Part shown: positions 29,111 through 39,797 of the stretch, in pieces
Layout of the letters: each line of letters starts with the position of its first letter
Position numbering within the stretch: the first letter of the stretch is position 1
Assembly: GCF_004786035.1 (NCBI RefSeq)
Contig: NZ_CP035088.1
Span: 5,282,001 to 5,346,000 of the forward strand
From: Pseudomonas viciae
Lineage (GTDB): Bacteria; Pseudomonadota; Gammaproteobacteria; Pseudomonadales; Pseudomonadaceae
Direction of reading: 5' to 3'
DNA length: 64,000 nucleotides
Translations under genes and position numbers: made by a program
Notes under the pieces: model-generated
Database searches by the model: none
The model's input: only the letters and a program-made list of their open reading frames with translations
What the model was told of the DNA's origin: nothing

Positions 29111-30186
29111 AAGGCTAGATCCTCAGGTGTGAATGTCATCTTGAATGAACGATAGGGAGCAAAGTCGCTCGGTTTCATTCCTTGCATTTCCGTCAATCGC
29201 CCAATGTTCTTGACCGCTGCAACCGCCGAAGCGTCGAACGGACCGTCACCGCTGGACTTGGCAACGCTGACCGAGGTTACCGTACCGTCGGGCAACATGC
29301 CGATTTGCAATACTACCGTCATGCCTTTACGCGCCGAAGGTGGGCGAGCCCAGCCTTCCGCCGCTCGGGCGCGAATCAAATCATCGTAACTGCCGGCGAC
29401 TTCATCGCCCTGCTCATCGGCCAATGCCTGCTGGCGCTCCGGCGTGTCGGAAAGCAAATCTGCCAGGGCCTGGGCCTTTTTGTCTTCGGCGGATTTACGC
29501 GCTGCGTCCTGGGCCTTTTTCTTGGCGGCGTCGGCGGCGGCTTTCTTCTTCGCGTCTTCGGCGACTTTCTTTTTCGCCTCGTCAGCTTCAGCTTTCTTCT
29601 TGGCGTCTTCGGCCGCTTTTTTCTTCGCGTCCTCGACGATCTTTTTCTTCGCTTCTTCAGCGGCCGCTTTCTTGGCCTCTTCTTCAGCGGCTTTCTTGGC
29701 TTCTTCTTCGGCTTTCTTCTTGGCTATATCAGCCAATTGTTTCTCTTCGGCCTTTTTTGCCTCGGCGGTTTTCTTCGCTTCGTCGGCTTTCTTGGCTTCA
29801 TCAGCCTTTTTTGCCTCGTCCGCTTTCTTCGCCTCGTCGGCCTTCTTGGCTTCCTCGGCCTTTTGAGCCGCTTCCTCTTTCTTTTGTTCCGCTGCCTTTA
29901 TCGCTTCCTGCTCGACCTTCTTCTGTTCCATCTGCTCGACTTCAGTCTGACGCGCAGCGGATTTCTTCGCCTCACCGGCCAGCTTCTGGTTGGTCTGCGT
30001 GGTGGCCTGGCTTTTCGACTTGAGCTGGTACAACGTCGCCTGCACGATCGGCTTGGCCGGCGGCAGCTCCGGGGTCATGGCAAAACTGACGAACAGCATG
30101 CCGAACACCAGCACATGCAGGCCGATTGCCAGGACACTGGGCCAGAAGTAGCTTTCCGAGGCGGACGGCTCTCGCTGTTGCTGCAT
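29107..30186 (-). CDS. tolA: TolA, periplasm-spanning energy transducer
   Basis: 359 residues: one N-terminal membrane segment ([19 protein letters not shown]), a long Ala/Lys/Glu helical domain II from about residue 60 to 240 with four or five tandem AKKADE units, and a globular C-terminal domain III ([28 protein letters not shown]). Links TolQR proton-motive energy to Pal at the outer membrane; also a common entry point for phages and colicin-like toxins. Stop overlaps the tolB start; start overlaps the tolR stop by one base. Confidence 0.97.
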   Translation of the reverse strand: MQQQREPSASESYFWPSVLAIGLHVLVFGMLFVSFAMTPELPPAKPIVQATLYQLKSKSQATTQTNQKLAGEAKKSAARQTEVEQMEQKKVEQEAIKAAEQKKEEAAQKAEEAKKADEAKKADEAKKADEAKKADEAKKTAEAKKAEEKQLADIAKKKAEEEAKKAAEEEAKKAAAEEAKKKIVEDAKKKAAEDAKKKAEADEAKKKVAEDAKKKAAADAAKKKAQDAARKSAEDKKAQALADLLSDTPERQQALADEQGDEVAGSYDDLIRARAAEGWARPPSARKGMTVVLQIGMLPDGTVTSVSVAKSSGDGPFDASAVAAVKNIGRLTEMQGMKPSDFAPYRSFKMTFTPEDLAL

Positions 30187-30647
30187 CAGGGCGCCTCAGT
30201 GATCAAGCCAACGTTACCGACCCCGGCTTTCTGCAAACCGCCCATGGCGCCCATCACGGCACCGTAGTCGACGGTCTTGTCGCCGCGAATGAAGACCTGG
30301 GTGCGCTTGCCGTTACCGTTGCCGGCATTGATGATCTTGGTCACCGCGTCGGTCATCTGCGGCAACGTCATGGCGCGGTCCTGCTGCTTCTCGGTGTCGA
30401 CTTCGCTGCCAAGGTTCCAGTAGTAGGTCTTGTCAGCCTTGATCGAAATGGTCAGTACCTGGGTGTTGTTGTCCTGCGGCAAGGCTTCGCTGGAAACCTT
30501 GGGCAGATCGACCTTCACGCCCTGATTGAGCATCGGCGCGGTCACCATGAAGATGACCAGCAGCACCAACATCACGTCGATGTAGGGCACCACGTTCATC
30601 TCGGCAACCGGCTTGCGCTTGTTTCGGGCTCGAGCGATTAAAGCCAT
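30186..30647 (-). CDS. tolR: TolR, proton-channel partner of TolQ
   Basis: 153 residues, ExbD/TolR family. Single membrane segment beginning VVPYIDVMLVLLVIFMVTAP, with the proton-carrying Asp24, followed by a periplasmic dimer domain (FIRGDKTVDYGAVMGAMGGLQKAG). 14 bp after tolQ. Confidence 0.98.
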   Translation of the reverse strand: MALIARARNKRKPVAEMNVVPYIDVMLVLLVIFMVTAPMLNQGVKVDLPKVSSEALPQDNNTQVLTISIKADKTYYWNLGSEVDTEKQQDRAMTLPQMTDAVTKIINAGNGNGKRTQVFIRGDKTVDYGAVMGAMGGLQKAGVGNVGLITEAP

Positions 30648-30661
30648 GGGGAAATACCTGC

Positions 30662-31357
30662 TTATTCTTCGCTGGTGTGCACTTTGCGGTGCAGGATCGC
30701 CTGGAACTCATCGGCGAAGGTGTAGTAGCGGCTGGTCAGCGTTTCGCTGCGGGCAGCGAAGCGGTTGTAGGCGATAACGGCCGGAATGGCCGCGAACAGG
30801 CCGATGGCGGTGGCGACCAGTGCCTCGGCGATACCCGGGGCTACAGTAGCCAGGGTCGCTTGTTGGGCGGAGGCCAGGCCACGGAAGGAGTTCATGATCC
30901 CCCACACGGTACCGAACAGGCCGATATACGGGCTGACCGAACCGACGGTGGCCAGGAACGACAGGCCCTGTTCGAGTTTTTCTTCCTCACGGGAGATAGC
31001 CACACGCATGGCACGGGCCACGCCTTCCATCACCGCTTCCGGGTCAACGCCTGGCTGCTGGCGCAGACGGGAGAATTCCTTGAAGCCGGCACGGAAGATC
31101 TGCTCCACGCCCGAATCCGGGTCCGGGTTGCTACCGGCCTGGCGGTAGAGTTTGGACAGGTCGATGCCGGACCAGAAGCGCTCTTCGAAGCTCTCCAGGG
31201 CACGGCGACCGGCGCGCAGCATATTGCTGCGCTGAAAAATCATGATCCATGAGGTCACCGATGCGGCTACCAGGATCAGCATTACCAGTTGCACCACGAC
31301 ACTGGCATTGCTGACCAGGCTCCACATGGAGGTATGGTCGACGACGTTAGCTTCCAC
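30662..31357 (-). CDS. tolQ: TolQ, inner-membrane proton channel subunit
   Basis: 231 residues, MotA/TolQ/ExbB family. First membrane segment near residues 15-38, a large cytoplasmic loop, then two more ([19 protein letters not shown] region and [19 protein letters not shown]). Its start lies 11 nt inside the ybgC end, so translation is coupled. Confidence 0.98.
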   Translation of the reverse strand: MEANVVDHTSMWSLVSNASVVVQLVMLILVAASVTSWIMIFQRSNMLRAGRRALESFEERFWSGIDLSKLYRQAGSNPDPDSGVEQIFRAGFKEFSRLRQQPGVDPEAVMEGVARAMRVAISREEEKLEQGLSFLATVGSVSPYIGLFGTVWGIMNSFRGLASAQQATLATVAPGIAEALVATAIGLFAAIPAVIAYNRFAARSETLTSRYYTFADEFQAILHRKVHTSEE

Positions 31358-31814
31358 GCTTTATCTCCTGCTCTGAGTGTGTACCCGCGCCGCTCACGCC
31401 GGCAAAGGCCGCACGTAGAGCTTCGGGAATGGCCCGGGGTTTCAAACTATGGGTGCGCACACAGGCCACCAAAAACTGCCCTTCACAGAGCAGCACATTA
31501 TCCGTAGCCCGCCTGACCTGCTGCTTGAAACGCAGGCTGACACGGTTCAATTCGATGACATCGGCACTTACCAGAAGCTCGTCATCCAGTCGCGCCGGCG
31601 CGTGGTAGCGCGCTTCGCTGGAATGCACGACGAATAACAGGTCCTCCCCTGCCAGTGCGGATTGGGCAAAACCCAGTTCCCGCAGCCGTTCGGTTCGAGC
31701 CCGTTCCATAAACTTGAGGTAATTGACGTAGTAAACGATGCCGCCGGCATCGGTGTCCTCGTAATAAACGCGACAGCGATGTGCGAACGACTCCAGCCCG
31801 TTTTGCGCGCGCAT
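31347..31814 (-). CDS. ybgC: Acyl-CoA thioesterase YbgC
   Basis: 155-residue hotdog-fold 4HBT thioesterase. Catalytic Asp in [21 protein letters not shown] near residue 22. In E. coli it associates with the Tol-Pal operon and phospholipid metabolism. First gene of the ybgC-tolQRAB-pal-cpoB operon. The start codon precedes the motif by the usual 15-20 residues. Confidence 0.96.
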   Translation of the reverse strand: MRAQNGLESFAHRCRVYYEDTDAGGIVYYVNYLKFMERARTERLRELGFAQSALAGEDLLFVVHSSEARYHAPARLDDELLVSADVIELNRVSLRFKQQVRRATDNVLLCEGQFLVACVRTHSLKPRAIPEALRAAFAGVSGAGTHSEQEIKRGS

Positions 31815-31941
31815 ACTCTAGTGCTTACTCCTCAGGTTGCCAATCGGCCAGGCAACTGTTTTTTCATTCTCGAAGGCATTGACGCTCCGAGTGTCGTCTG
31901 GGACAGCACGAACCCGAAAAAAGTCGTTGCACAAAGCTCGT

Positions 31942-33003
31942 TCAATCGTCCACGGCATCGAGGAATTCGTCTACCACCGGCATCTCACCCATTCGTGTCG
32001 GGATGTTTAAGCCGAAATGCAAATAGGCATGGCGGGTCACCACGCGTCCACGGGGGGTGCGCATGATGTAGCCCTGCTGGATCAGATACGGTTCCAGCAC
32101 ATCCTCGATGGTGTGGCGCTCTTCGCTGATGGCCGCGGCCAGGCTGTCCACACCCACCGGCCCCCCGTCGAATTTCTCGATCATAGTCAGCAGCAGGCGC
32201 CGGTCCTGGTGGTCGAAGCCGCGCTCATCGATGTCCAGCAGGTTCAATGCCAGGTCGGCAATCGGCTTGGTGATGTGGCCCTTGGCCCGGACTTCGGCGA
32301 AATCCCGGACCCGGCGCAGCAGTCGGTTGGCGATCCGTGGTGTGCCCCGGGCCCGACGGGCGATCTCATAAGCACCGTCCGGGTCCAGCGGCAGCCCGAG
32401 GATGCCTGCCGAGCGGCTGACAATCGTCGCCAGGTCGGCGTTGTTGTAGAACTCCAGGCGCTGGACGATCCCGAAACGGTCGCGCAGTGGATTGGTCAGC
32501 ATGCCAGCGCGGGTGGTGGCGCCCACCAGGGTGAAAGGCGGCAGGTCGAGCTTGATGGAGCGCGCCGCCGGCCCTTCGCCGATCATGATGTCGAGCTGGA
32601 AATCTTCCATGGCCGGGTACAACACTTCCTCGACGATCGGCGACAGGCGATGGATTTCGTCGATGAACAGCACGTCGTGGGGCTCAAGATTGGTCAGCAG
32701 CGCCGCCAAGTCACCCGGCCGCTCAAGGACCGGCCCGGACGTGCTCTTGATCGACACGCCCATTTCCTGGGCAATGATGTTGGCCAGGGTGGTCTTGCCC
32801 AGGCCCGGCGGGCCGAAGATCAAGGTGTGGTCCAACGACTCGCTGCGCCCACGGGCGGCCTGGATGAACAGCTCCATCTGCTCGCGCACAGTCGGTTGAC
32901 CGATGTAGTCGGCCAGGCTGACGGGGCGAATCGCGCGGTCCTGGATTTCCTCGCGGTCACGGGGCGCGCCCGTGGCGGCGATCAGACGGTCAGCTTCAAT
33001 CAC
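31942..33003 (-). CDS. ruvB: Holliday-junction branch-migration helicase RuvB
   Basis: 353-residue AAA+ ATPase. Walker [10 protein letters not shown] with K70, Walker [12 protein letters not shown], sensor/arginine region [18 protein letters not shown], and the C-terminal DNA-binding winged helix ([17 protein letters not shown]). Start is one base from the ruvA stop; co-transcribed ruvC-ruvA-ruvB. Confidence 0.98.
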   Translation of the reverse strand: MIEADRLIAATGAPRDREEIQDRAIRPVSLADYIGQPTVREQMELFIQAARGRSESLDHTLIFGPPGLGKTTLANIIAQEMGVSIKSTSGPVLERPGDLAALLTNLEPHDVLFIDEIHRLSPIVEEVLYPAMEDFQLDIMIGEGPAARSIKLDLPPFTLVGATTRAGMLTNPLRDRFGIVQRLEFYNNADLATIVSRSAGILGLPLDPDGAYEIARRARGTPRIANRLLRRVRDFAEVRAKGHITKPIADLALNLLDIDERGFDHQDRRLLLTMIEKFDGGPVGVDSLAAAISEERHTIEDVLEPYLIQQGYIMRTPRGRVVTRHAYLHFGLNIPTRMGEMPVVDEFLDAVDD

Positions 33004-33612
33004 TTAAATCATTCCCTTCAGGGCACGACGAATCATATCTTCGGTGCTCAGGCCTTTTTCCTTGATGGCGGAAATCGCCTTGCTGGCTTCCTGCGGCTTG
33101 TAGCCCAGGGAAATCAGCGCGGTAACCGCATCGCTTTCGGCACTGACCGCAGGTGCCGGCGCGTCCGGCTGGTTCGGCACCAATGCGAACATCGCCGGTA
33201 CGGCTTCCCAGGCCTTGAAGCGGTCCTTGAGCTCGACCAACAGGCGCTCGGCAGTTTTCTTGCCCACACCTGGCACTTTGGTCAAGGCCGAGGTGTCCTG
33301 GGACTGCACGCAACGCACCAGCTCGTCGACTTCCAGGCTCGACATCAAGGCCAGGGCCAGTTTCGGGCCGACGCCATTGAGGCGAATCAACTCACGGAAG
33401 AAATCCCGCTCGCGCTTGCCGACGAAGCCATAGAGTAACTGTGCATCCTCACGCACGACCAAATGGGTGTGCAGGGTCAGCGGCTCACCGACCGACGGCA
33501 AGCGATACAGCGTGGTCATGGGCACTTCAAGCTCATAACCCAAGCCATTTACATCCAGAATCAGGTGCGGCGGCTGTTTTTCAGCCAGGGTGCCGCGCAA
33601 GCGTCCAATCAC
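33004..33612 (-). CDS. ruvA: Holliday-junction recognition protein RuvA
   Basis: 202 residues. N-terminal OB domain starting [12 protein letters not shown], two helix-hairpin-helix motifs ([28 protein letters not shown]), and the C-terminal RuvB-binding domain III ([18 protein letters not shown]). Follows ruvC by about 114 bp. Confidence 0.98.
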   Translation of the reverse strand: MIGRLRGTLAEKQPPHLILDVNGLGYELEVPMTTLYRLPSVGEPLTLHTHLVVREDAQLLYGFVGKRERDFFRELIRLNGVGPKLALALMSSLEVDELVRCVQSQDTSALTKVPGVGKKTAERLLVELKDRFKAWEAVPAMFALVPNQPDAPAPAVSAESDAVTALISLGYKPQEASKAISAIKEKGLSTEDMIRRALKGMI

Positions 33613-33726
33613 GTTTCAGATCCTTGGGCGTAGGCCAGCTGCTGGCTGGCGAGTCACAGCCAGAGCAGGAACGCCGACAACACAGGCGCAAAATGCTCGG
33701 GCTCACGAAAGATTGCGCTGATGCTA

Positions 33727-34251
33727 TCAGAGACGCAGGCGCCCGCCACGACTGCGTGCGGCTCCCAGGCCGTGAGGCAACAGACTGGAACGGGTATGGG
33801 CATGGCAAATGGCGATGGCCAGGGCGTCGGAGGCGTCGATTTGCGGCTTGCTGACCAGTTTCAATAAGTGCATCACCATCATTTGCACCTGTTCCTTGTT
33901 CGCCGCGCCCGTTCCGACAACGGCCTGCTTGACCTGGGTGGCCGTGTATTCGGCGATCTCCAGGTTTTCCTCGGCGCCAGCCACGATCGCCGCGCCCCGG
34001 GCCTGCCCCAGCTTCAGGGCAGAATCGGCGTTGCGCGCCATGAAGACCCTTTCGATGCCCATGGTGACCGGGCCGTAGGTCTGGATGACTTCGCGCACGC
34101 CGCGATAAACAATCTGCAAACGCTCGTGCAACTCACCGGCACCGGTACGAATACAGCCGGAAGCGACGTACACGCAGCCGCGCCCGGTGTCGCGAACCAC
34201 GCCGTAGCCGGTGATGCGCGAACCGGGGTCGATGCCAAGGATTAAAGTCAT
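33727..34251 (-). CDS. ruvC: Crossover-junction endonuclease RuvC
   Basis: 174-residue resolvase. RNase-H-like acidic residues: Asp7 in [14 protein letters not shown], Glu in [11 protein letters not shown], and the Asp pair in [14 protein letters not shown]. Cuts the junctions migrated by RuvAB. A REP doublet separates it from yebC. Confidence 0.97.
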   Translation of the reverse strand: MTLILGIDPGSRITGYGVVRDTGRGCVYVASGCIRTGAGELHERLQIVYRGVREVIQTYGPVTMGIERVFMARNADSALKLGQARGAAIVAGAEENLEIAEYTATQVKQAVVGTGAANKEQVQMMVMHLLKLVSKPQIDASDALAIAICHAHTRSSLLPHGLGAARSRGGRLRL

Positions 34252-34284
34252 AGCGCCTGCGGTTTGAGGGGAGTTATTCAGACC

Positions 34285-34373
34285 TGTGGGAGCGAGCTTG
34301 CTCGCGATGGCGTCGGATCAGCAAGCAAAGCGTTGACTGAAGTACCGCTATCGCGAGCAAGCTCGCTCCCACA
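34285..34373. repeat. REP doublet (REPIN) between yebC and ruvC
   Basis: TGTGGGAGCGAGCTTGCTCG from 34285 and its complement ending at 34373, with GCGATGG/TATCGC at the loop side. Lies in the 162-bp space between same-strand genes, downstream of yebC. Confidence 0.9.
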
Positions 34374-34413
34374 TTTTGGTCATTAGCAATCGTCAATGTT
34401 TGACCAGGCCTTC

Positions 34414-35160
34414 TCAGCCAAGCTGTTCAGCCACCGACTCCGGAATATCGGCATTGGAGTAGACGTTCTGCACATCGTCCAGGTCTTCGAGCATGTCGAT
34501 CAGCTTGAGCACCTTCTCGGCGCCTTCCAGGTCGAGCTCGGCGCTGGTGGTCGGTTGCATGACGATTTCCGCGTCGGCCGGCTTGAACCCAGCTGCTTCC
34601 AGGGCGTTGCGCACGGCATAGAAGCTGACGAACGAAGTGAATACGTCGAACGAACCGTCCTCATGACTGACCACGTCATCGGCGTCGGCTTCCAGGGCCG
34701 CCTCTGTCAGGGCATCTTCATCGAGGCCCGGCGCGAAGCTGATCTGCCCCTTGCGCTCGAACAGGTAAGCCACCGAACCGTCAGTGCCCAGGTTGCCACC
34801 GCACTTGCTGAAGGCGTGACGCACGGCTGCCGCGGTACGGTTGCGGTTGTCGGTCATGCACTCGACCATCACCGCCACACCGCCCGGGCCGTAACCTTCA
34901 TAGGTCAGCTCTTCAACGTTGTCGGCCTCGGTCGCACCCGCGCCCCGGGCGACGGCCCGGTCGATGATGTCGCGGCTCATGTTCGCACCCAGTGCCTTGT
35001 CCAGGGCCAGGCGCAAACGCGGGTTGGAACCCGGATCGCCGCCACCCTGGCGGGCCGCGACCGTCAGCTCACGGATCCACTTGGTAAAGATCTTGCCCCT
35101 CTTGGCATCCTGACGTTCTTTGCGGTGCTTGATGTTCGCCCACTTGGAATGACCTGCCAT
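34414..35160 (-). CDS. yebC: YebC/PmpR-family regulator or translation factor
   Basis: 248 residues. Starts [23 protein letters not shown], the family hallmark, then [16 protein letters not shown] and [19 protein letters not shown] at the end. Annotated as a DNA-binding regulator (PmpR in P. aeruginosa represses the PQS system, recalled); newer work links YebC proteins to translation of proline stretches. Between aspS and ruvC, as in other pseudomonads. Confidence 0.96.
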   Translation of the reverse strand: MAGHSKWANIKHRKERQDAKRGKIFTKWIRELTVAARQGGGDPGSNPRLRLALDKALGANMSRDIIDRAVARGAGATEADNVEELTYEGYGPGGVAVMVECMTDNRNRTAAAVRHAFSKCGGNLGTDGSVAYLFERKGQISFAPGLDEDALTEAALEADADDVVSHEDGSFDVFTSFVSFYAVRNALEAAGFKPADAEIVMQPTTSAELDLEGAEKVLKLIDMLEDLDDVQNVYSNADIPESVAEQLG

Positions 35161-35240
35161 AACTCGCTCCGGTTTTGCTTTGAAACATTGCCCGCCCTGC
35201 GCTCACGCAGCAGCCGGCAATCAGAAATATGGACCCCAAT

Positions 35241-35266
35241 GAAAAGGCGCATCCGAAGATGCGCCC
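35241..35266 (-). terminator. Intrinsic terminator of aspS
   Basis: On the minus strand GGCGCATC-TTCG-GATGCGCC followed by TTTTC: an 8-bp stem with a stable UUCG tetraloop, 14 bp after the aspS stop. Confidence 0.92.
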
Positions 35267-35279
35267 TCAGGTGCCGGCC

Positions 35280-37055
35280 TTACTCAGCCTTTGGCTGTTC
35301 ACGCAGACGGATGTGCAACTCGCGCAGCGCCTTGGCATCCACCACGCCCGGAGCCTGGGTCATGACATCGGCCGCGCTCTGGGTTTTCGGGAACGCGATC
35401 ACTTCACGGATCGACTGGGCGCCGGTCATCAGCATTACCAGGCGGTCCAGGCCGAAGGCCAGGCCACCGTGGGGCGGTGCACCGTACTTCAGCGCATCGA
35501 GCAGGAAGCCGAATTTCTCTTCCTGTTCCGCTTCGTTGATGCCCAGCAGACGGAAGACCGCCTGTTGCATTTCCTTGCGATGGATACGGATCGAACCGCC
35601 ACCCAGCTCGGTGCCGTTCAAGACCATGTCGTAAGCGCGCGACAGAGCGGTGGCCGGGTTGGCCTCCAACTCTTGCGGCGAGCACTTCGGCGCGGTGAAC
35701 GGGTGGTGCAGCGCCGAGAAGCTGCCATCGTCGTTCTCTTCGAACATCGGGAAGTCGACGACCCACATCGGTGCCCACTCACAGGTCAACAGCTTCAGAT
35801 CGTGACCCAGCTTGATGCGCAGCGCGCCCAGGGCTTCGCTGACGATCTTGGCCTTGTCGGCGCCGAAGAACACGATGTCGCCGTCAACCGCACCCACGCG
35901 ATCGAGGATCACGTTCAGGTTGGCTTCAGGGATGTTTTTCACGATCGGCGATTGCAGGCCGTCGACACCGGCGGCGCGCTCGTTGACCTTGATGTACGCC
36001 AGGCCCTTGGCACCGTAGATGCCGACGAACTTGGTGTAATCGTCGATCTGCTTGCGCGGCATGCTGGCCCCGCCTGGCACACGCAGGGCCGCGATACGGC
36101 ATTTCGGGTCGTTGGCCGGACCGCTGAACACCTTGAAATCGACTTCCTTGAGCTGGTCGGCCACGTCCACCAGTTCCAACGGGTTACGCAGGTCCGGCTT
36201 GTCGGAACCGTAGCGGCGCATGGCCTCTTCGAACGTCATGTGCGGGAATTCGCCGAACTCCAGACCCAGCACTTCCTTGAACAGGTTGCGGATCATGCCT
36301 TCGGTCAGGCCCATGATGTCTTTTTCGTCGAGGAAGCTGGTCTCGATGTCGATCTGAGTGAACTCAGGCTGACGGTCGGCACGCAGGTCTTCATCGCGGA
36401 AGCACTTGGCGATCTGGTAGTAGCGATCGAAGCCGGCCACCATCAGCAGTTGCTTGAACAACTGCGGCGATTGCGGCAAGGCGAAGAAACTGCCGGGGTG
36501 TGTGCGGCTCGGCACCAGGTAGTCGCGGGCGCCTTCCGGCGTGGCGCGAGTCAGGATCGGCGTCTCGACGTCAAGGAAGCCGTTCTCGTCCAGGTAACGG
36601 CGGATGCTGGTGGTCATGCGCGAACGCAGACGCAGCTTCTCGGCCATTTCCGGGCGACGCAGGTCGATGAAGCGGTAGCGCAGTCGGGTTTCTTCGCCCA
36701 CATCGGAGTATTCGTTGAGTGGGAACGGCGGGGTTTCCGATTCGTTCAGCACTTCCAGCTCATAACCCAGCACTTCGATCATGCCAGACGCCATGTTGGC
36801 GTTGCCGGCACCGGCCGGACGCAGGCGGACCTTGCCGGTGATCTTGACCACATATTCGCTGCGCACGCGGTCGGCGGTGGCGAAGGTGTCCGCGCGGTCC
36901 GGATCGAACACCACCTGGGCCAGGCCTTCACGATCACGGATATCGAGGAAAATCACCCCGCCATGGTCACGGCGACGATGGACCCATCCGCAAAGAGTAA
37001 CTTCCTGACCTTCCAGGCTTTCGTTCAGTTGGCCGCAATAATGGCTGCGCATCAT
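35280..37055 (-). CDS. aspS: Aspartyl-tRNA synthetase (bacterial type)
   Basis: 591 residues: N-terminal OB anticodon-binding domain ([25 protein letters not shown]), class II catalytic core with the flipping loop [16 protein letters not shown] and motif 2 [18 protein letters not shown], the bacterial GAD insertion (about residues 290-420), and motif 3 [15 protein letters not shown]. Pseudomonads use a non-discriminating AspRS with GatCAB to make Asn-tRNA (recalled), so it may also charge tRNA-Asn. Confidence 0.98.
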   Translation of the reverse strand: MMRSHYCGQLNESLEGQEVTLCGWVHRRRDHGGVIFLDIRDREGLAQVVFDPDRADTFATADRVRSEYVVKITGKVRLRPAGAGNANMASGMIEVLGYELEVLNESETPPFPLNEYSDVGEETRLRYRFIDLRRPEMAEKLRLRSRMTTSIRRYLDENGFLDVETPILTRATPEGARDYLVPSRTHPGSFFALPQSPQLFKQLLMVAGFDRYYQIAKCFRDEDLRADRQPEFTQIDIETSFLDEKDIMGLTEGMIRNLFKEVLGLEFGEFPHMTFEEAMRRYGSDKPDLRNPLELVDVADQLKEVDFKVFSGPANDPKCRIAALRVPGGASMPRKQIDDYTKFVGIYGAKGLAYIKVNERAAGVDGLQSPIVKNIPEANLNVILDRVGAVDGDIVFFGADKAKIVSEALGALRIKLGHDLKLLTCEWAPMWVVDFPMFEENDDGSFSALHHPFTAPKCSPQELEANPATALSRAYDMVLNGTELGGGSIRIHRKEMQQAVFRLLGINEAEQEEKFGFLLDALKYGAPPHGGLAFGLDRLVMLMTGAQSIREVIAFPKTQSAADVMTQAPGVVDAKALRELHIRLREQPKAE

Positions 37056-37130
37056 GGTAGTGGTTTCACTTCTCGTAATTCGAAATTCGGTTGGAGGCCC
37101 TGCCCGTGCAAGAACTCGCGCGTGTTCAAC

Positions 37131-37352
37131 TCAATCAGCTTTGTCGCCACCGGCCAGGTTTTTCTTGGCGCCGGTCTTGAAGTCGGTTTCATACCAGCCG
37201 GTGCCGCCGAGGCGGAAACCTGGCATGGACAGCATCTTTTTCAGTTCCGGCGCCTGGCAGGCAGGGCAGTCGACCAGCGGTGCCGCGCTGATCTTTTGAA
37301 TGGCTTCCATCTGATGACCACAGGAAGCACATTGATAGTCGTACATCGGCAT
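37131..37352 (-). CDS. FmdB-family zinc-ribbon protein
   Basis: 73 residues from ATG 37352 (MPMYDYQCASCGHQME). Two CxxC pairs (CASC, CPAC) form a zinc ribbon, followed by the family's LKKMLSMPGFRLGGTGWYETDFK tail. Sits 75 bp upstream of aspS on the same strand, a conserved arrangement in Pseudomonas. A regulatory or metal role is suggested for the family, but none is established. Ends just before the aspS leader. Confidence 0.92.
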   Translation of the reverse strand: MPMYDYQCASCGHQMEAIQKISAAPLVDCPACQAPELKKMLSMPGFRLGGTGWYETDFKTGAKKNLAGGDKAD

Positions 37353-37489
37353 GGGGGTTGTCTCGGCGATCAGGTTACTCGCGCAAAGACTGGGCTTTGC
37401 GGCAAAGAGCGGGATTATATCCATTAAATGCGGCCTGTGCAGCCGTAAGACGGCACAGGTCGCCCCCATCATTTGATGGAGCTATGCGC

Positions 37490-37843
37490 TCAGCCTGCCA
37501 ACGAGGGCTCCACAACCGCCATCCCGGTCTCCTTCAAGCTGTGCACCACGCAAACCACCCGCACCAACCCACTGAAATTGCGTACCCCGCCATGGCGCAG
37601 ATGCACCTCCCGGTCCACATGGGACAGCAACGTGCTGACGGAACAGCTGTTGAGCCGGGCCATGGCGCCGAGAATATCCCAATAGACCTGTTCCAGGCGC
37701 AGACAGGTAGCAAACCCGTTCAGGCGGATGGATCGGGCCAAGGGACGGGCCAGCTGCATGTCGAAGCCACTGACGAACGGGTCGATGCTTATGGGCTGAC
37801 AACGCCCAAGCGCGCCCTCCCTGGATTCTTTTCCTTGAATCAT
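37490..37843 (-). CDS. Ribbon-helix-helix (RHH_4-like) domain protein
   Basis: 117 residues from ATG 37843, preceded by AAAGGAG about 10 bases upstream. The core SIRLNGFATCLRLEQVYWDILGAMARLNSCSVSTLLSHVDREV looks like an RHH_4-type DNA-binding domain: a beta strand with a basic residue, then two helices (LE..fW..l..iA, s...Ll..vD). Such proteins are often mislabelled aryl-sulfate sulfotransferase. Probably a small transcription factor; no partner gene is adjacent, so a toxin-antitoxin role is not supported. An alternative start at 37891 gives 133 residues. Confidence 0.72.
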   Translation of the reverse strand: MIQGKESREGALGRCQPISIDPFVSGFDMQLARPLARSIRLNGFATCLRLEQVYWDILGAMARLNSCSVSTLLSHVDREVHLRHGGVRNFSGLVRVVCVVHSLKETGMAVVEPSLAG

Positions 37844-38050
37844 ACCGTTGACACTCCTTTGCCATACGAACCTCTCAATTGGGACAACCAATCTGTGGCT
37901 CTATGGAAGCTCAACGGCATCGCCAGATCCAGATGACTTTATGACCATCGACGTAGGACAAGCCAGCAGCAGACAGGCGACGAGTTACGCCGTCCTACAC
38001 CTGACGCGCAGGCAATGATACCGATGGCCACATCAGCAGCTGCGCGACGA

Positions 38051-38524
38051 TTACTGCCCTTCGAGCAACGAACGCAACATCCATGCGGTCTTTTCGTGGA
38101 CCTGCATGCGCTGGGTCAGCAGATCGGCGGTCGGCTCATCACTGACCTTGTCCAATAAAGGAAAGATGCCACGGGCCGTACGCGTCACCGCTTCCTGGCC
38201 CTCGACCAGTTGCTTGATCATGTCCTCGGCGCCAGGTACGCCCTCCTCTTCCTTTATAGAAGACAAGCGCGCATACACCGAGTAAGCGCCTGGGGCCGGG
38301 AAGCCAAGGGCACGAATGCGCTCGGCGATCAGGTCCACCGCCAGCGCCAGTTCGTTGTATTGCTCCTCGAACATCAGGTGCAGGGTCCGAAACATCGGCC
38401 CCGTGACGTTCCAGTGGAAATTGTGGGTCTTGAGATACAGCACATAGGTGTCCGACAACAGGCGCGACAGCCCGTCGACGATGGACTTGCGATCTTCTTC
38501 ACTGATACCGATATCAATTGCCAT
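38051..38524 (-). CDS. dps: Dps-family ferritin-like DNA-binding protein
   Basis: 157 residues. Inter-subunit ferroxidase residues in the Dps pattern: [23 protein letters not shown], then [18 protein letters not shown]. Forms dodecamers that oxidise iron with peroxide and protect DNA. AGGAG lies upstream of the ATG. Divergent from the cold-shock membrane gene. Lacks an obvious Lys-rich N-terminal tail, so DNA binding may be weak. Confidence 0.96.
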   Translation of the reverse strand: MAIDIGISEEDRKSIVDGLSRLLSDTYVLYLKTHNFHWNVTGPMFRTLHLMFEEQYNELALAVDLIAERIRALGFPAPGAYSVYARLSSIKEEEGVPGAEDMIKQLVEGQEAVTRTARGIFPLLDKVSDEPTADLLTQRMQVHEKTAWMLRSLLEGQ

Positions 38525-38909
38525 GCTGGTTGATCTCCTGACGGTGATGAATTTGACAATTTAGTGGATATCGCCGCCGGCAGCCTGCGACAAATTGCCA
38601 ATCCTGCTGAACCGACAAGCCTGGACACCTGACGGTTCCGGCCAGCTGGGAAAATTCAACGCCCTTTGCCAGCCCCCTTCAAGTGCCGATTGGCTTTTCC
38701 TGGCCGACGAACAGCGTGGTACACGTCCGTAACGCGTTTGAGAAGGCCGGGGCTTTGCTGTTAAATAGGCAGTGTGTCGCTACGCCTATTTTTCCGGGTA
38801 TGGCGCATAGGCTGATTCGGAGACGTGTCCAACGCCTCTCATTGTTTCGAAGCGAACCGCCTCCGACCAGCTCTTCCTTGTGATCTGTCTTAACCGTGAG
38901 CCAATCAAA
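38525..38909. other. 385-bp divergent region, dps / cold-shock membrane gene
   Basis: No coding sequence I can support. It must hold both promoters and, toward 38760-38909, a long pyrimidine-rich leader for the cold-shock-domain gene. I could not fix a -10/-35 pair with confidence. Confidence 0.5.
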
Positions 38910-39515
38910 ATGTTGAAAATCGTCCACTTGCTAATGGGCGCAGCTGCCCTGCTGCTGTCCTTCATCCCTAGCCTGGGTTCCGAAGCCACACCTTACCTGC
39001 AACATCCCGATGCGCTGTACCTGGCCTTTTTCGGCCTGCTCAACCTGACCCTCGCACCTGTTATCCCTTACTGGAACAAAGGTCCACGTCATCAACTGCA
39101 AAACCTCGTCAGTGCCCTGCTGGTGCTGGCCGTTGCCGTGCAAACCCTGGCCCTGCTGGCACCCATGCCGGAAATCGCCGGTCAACCGGCCATCCTGCTC
39201 AGCCTGGCTGCGGCCCTGCTGGCGGTAGCACTGCACCTGGCCGTCAGCTTCTACAAGAAGTCGTCACCCGCCGCCGCGCCGCAGAACTACGACATGTCCA
39301 ACCGCGATACCGGCACCGTGAAGTGGTTCAACACTTCCAAAGGGTTTGGTTTCATTTCACGCGACTCCGGCGATGATATTTTCGTGCATTTCCGGGCCAT
39401 TCGTGGCGAAGGCCACCGCGTCCTGGTAGAAGGCCAGCGCGTGGAGTTCTCCGTGATGAACCGCGACAAGGGTCTGCAGGCCGAAGATGTGATCGCCGCG
39501 CTGCCGCGCCGCTGA
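38910..39515 (+). CDS. Membrane protein with C-terminal cold-shock domain
   Basis: 201 residues from ATG 38910. The first 125 residues hold about four hydrophobic segments ([77 protein letters not shown]), then a short linker ([10 protein letters not shown]) and a full cold-shock OB fold with RNP1 KGFGFI and RNP2 IFVHF. The nucleic-acid domain would face the cytoplasm if there are four spans. The layout is also present in P. aeruginosa near dps, as I recall. Role unknown; an RNA chaperone tethered to the membrane is inferred. Confidence 0.88.
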   Translation: MLKIVHLLMGAAALLLSFIPSLGSEATPYLQHPDALYLAFFGLLNLTLAPVIPYWNKGPRHQLQNLVSALLVLAVAVQTLALLAPMPEIAGQPAILLSLAAALLAVALHLAVSFYKKSSPAAAPQNYDMSNRDTGTVKWFNTSKGFGFISRDSGDDIFVHFRAIRGEGHRVLVEGQRVEFSVMNRDKGLQAEDVIAALPRR

Positions 39516-39524
39516 TCCAAGCGT

Positions 39525-39562
39525 AAAAAAACCGCGATGCAGCCAGGCTGCTCGCGGTTTTT
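39525..39562. terminator. Bidirectional intrinsic terminator
   Basis: AAAAAACCGCGA, inner GCAGCC..GGCTGC, TCGCGGTTTTTT: A- and T-runs on both sides serve the cold-shock membrane gene on plus and slyX on minus. Confidence 0.92.
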
Positions 39563-39586
39563 TATTGCCTGCCAATCAGGGCGGGG

Positions 39587-39793
39587 TCAGTAATGAGGCG
39601 GTGGTGCTTCCTCTTCGAAGGATTCGAATTGCCCGGCCATGTCTTCCTGGCGCTTGAGCAACGCTGCCATCTGCAGCTGCAAACGCTCGACAACGCGCTG
39701 CTGCTCCACCAGCACGTCGTTCAATGCCTGGATGGTGTCATCCTGAAACGCCAGGCGGCTTTCCAGATCGGTTACACGCGCTTCAAGGTTCAT
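39587..39793 (-). CDS. slyX: SlyX family protein
   Basis: 68 residues from ATG 39793. Coiled coil throughout ([30 protein letters not shown]) and the acidic/proline C-terminus EEEAPPPHY that typifies SlyX. Function unknown. Four bp downstream of the HIT gene and surely co-transcribed. Confidence 0.93.
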   Translation of the reverse strand: MNLEARVTDLESRLAFQDDTIQALNDVLVEQQRVVERLQLQMAALLKRQEDMAGQFESFEEEAPPPHY

Positions 39794-39797
39794 GGTT

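Noticed and set aside
29590..29870. Tandem 18-base-like repeats
   Set aside because: They are the coding repeats of TolA's AKKADE helix and need no separate explanation, though repeat-number variation between strains is possible.
29182..30267. 361-codon plus-strand frame rich in Leu/Phe/Gly opposite tolA
   Set aside because: Hydrophobic repeats are the reverse complement of the Ala-Lys-Glu repeats of TolA, so the apparent membrane protein is an artefact.
31827..31862. Terminator-like hairpin (GTTGCC...GGCAAC then Ts) on the plus strand between ruvB and ybgC
   Set aside because: Both flanking genes run on the minus strand and no plus-strand gene precedes it; on the minus strand it has no T-run. 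Stem only 6 bp, so probably chance.
35229..37427. 732-codon plus-strand frame opposite aspS
   Set aside because: Codon shadow of aspS; spans the aspS terminator and has no recognisable domain.
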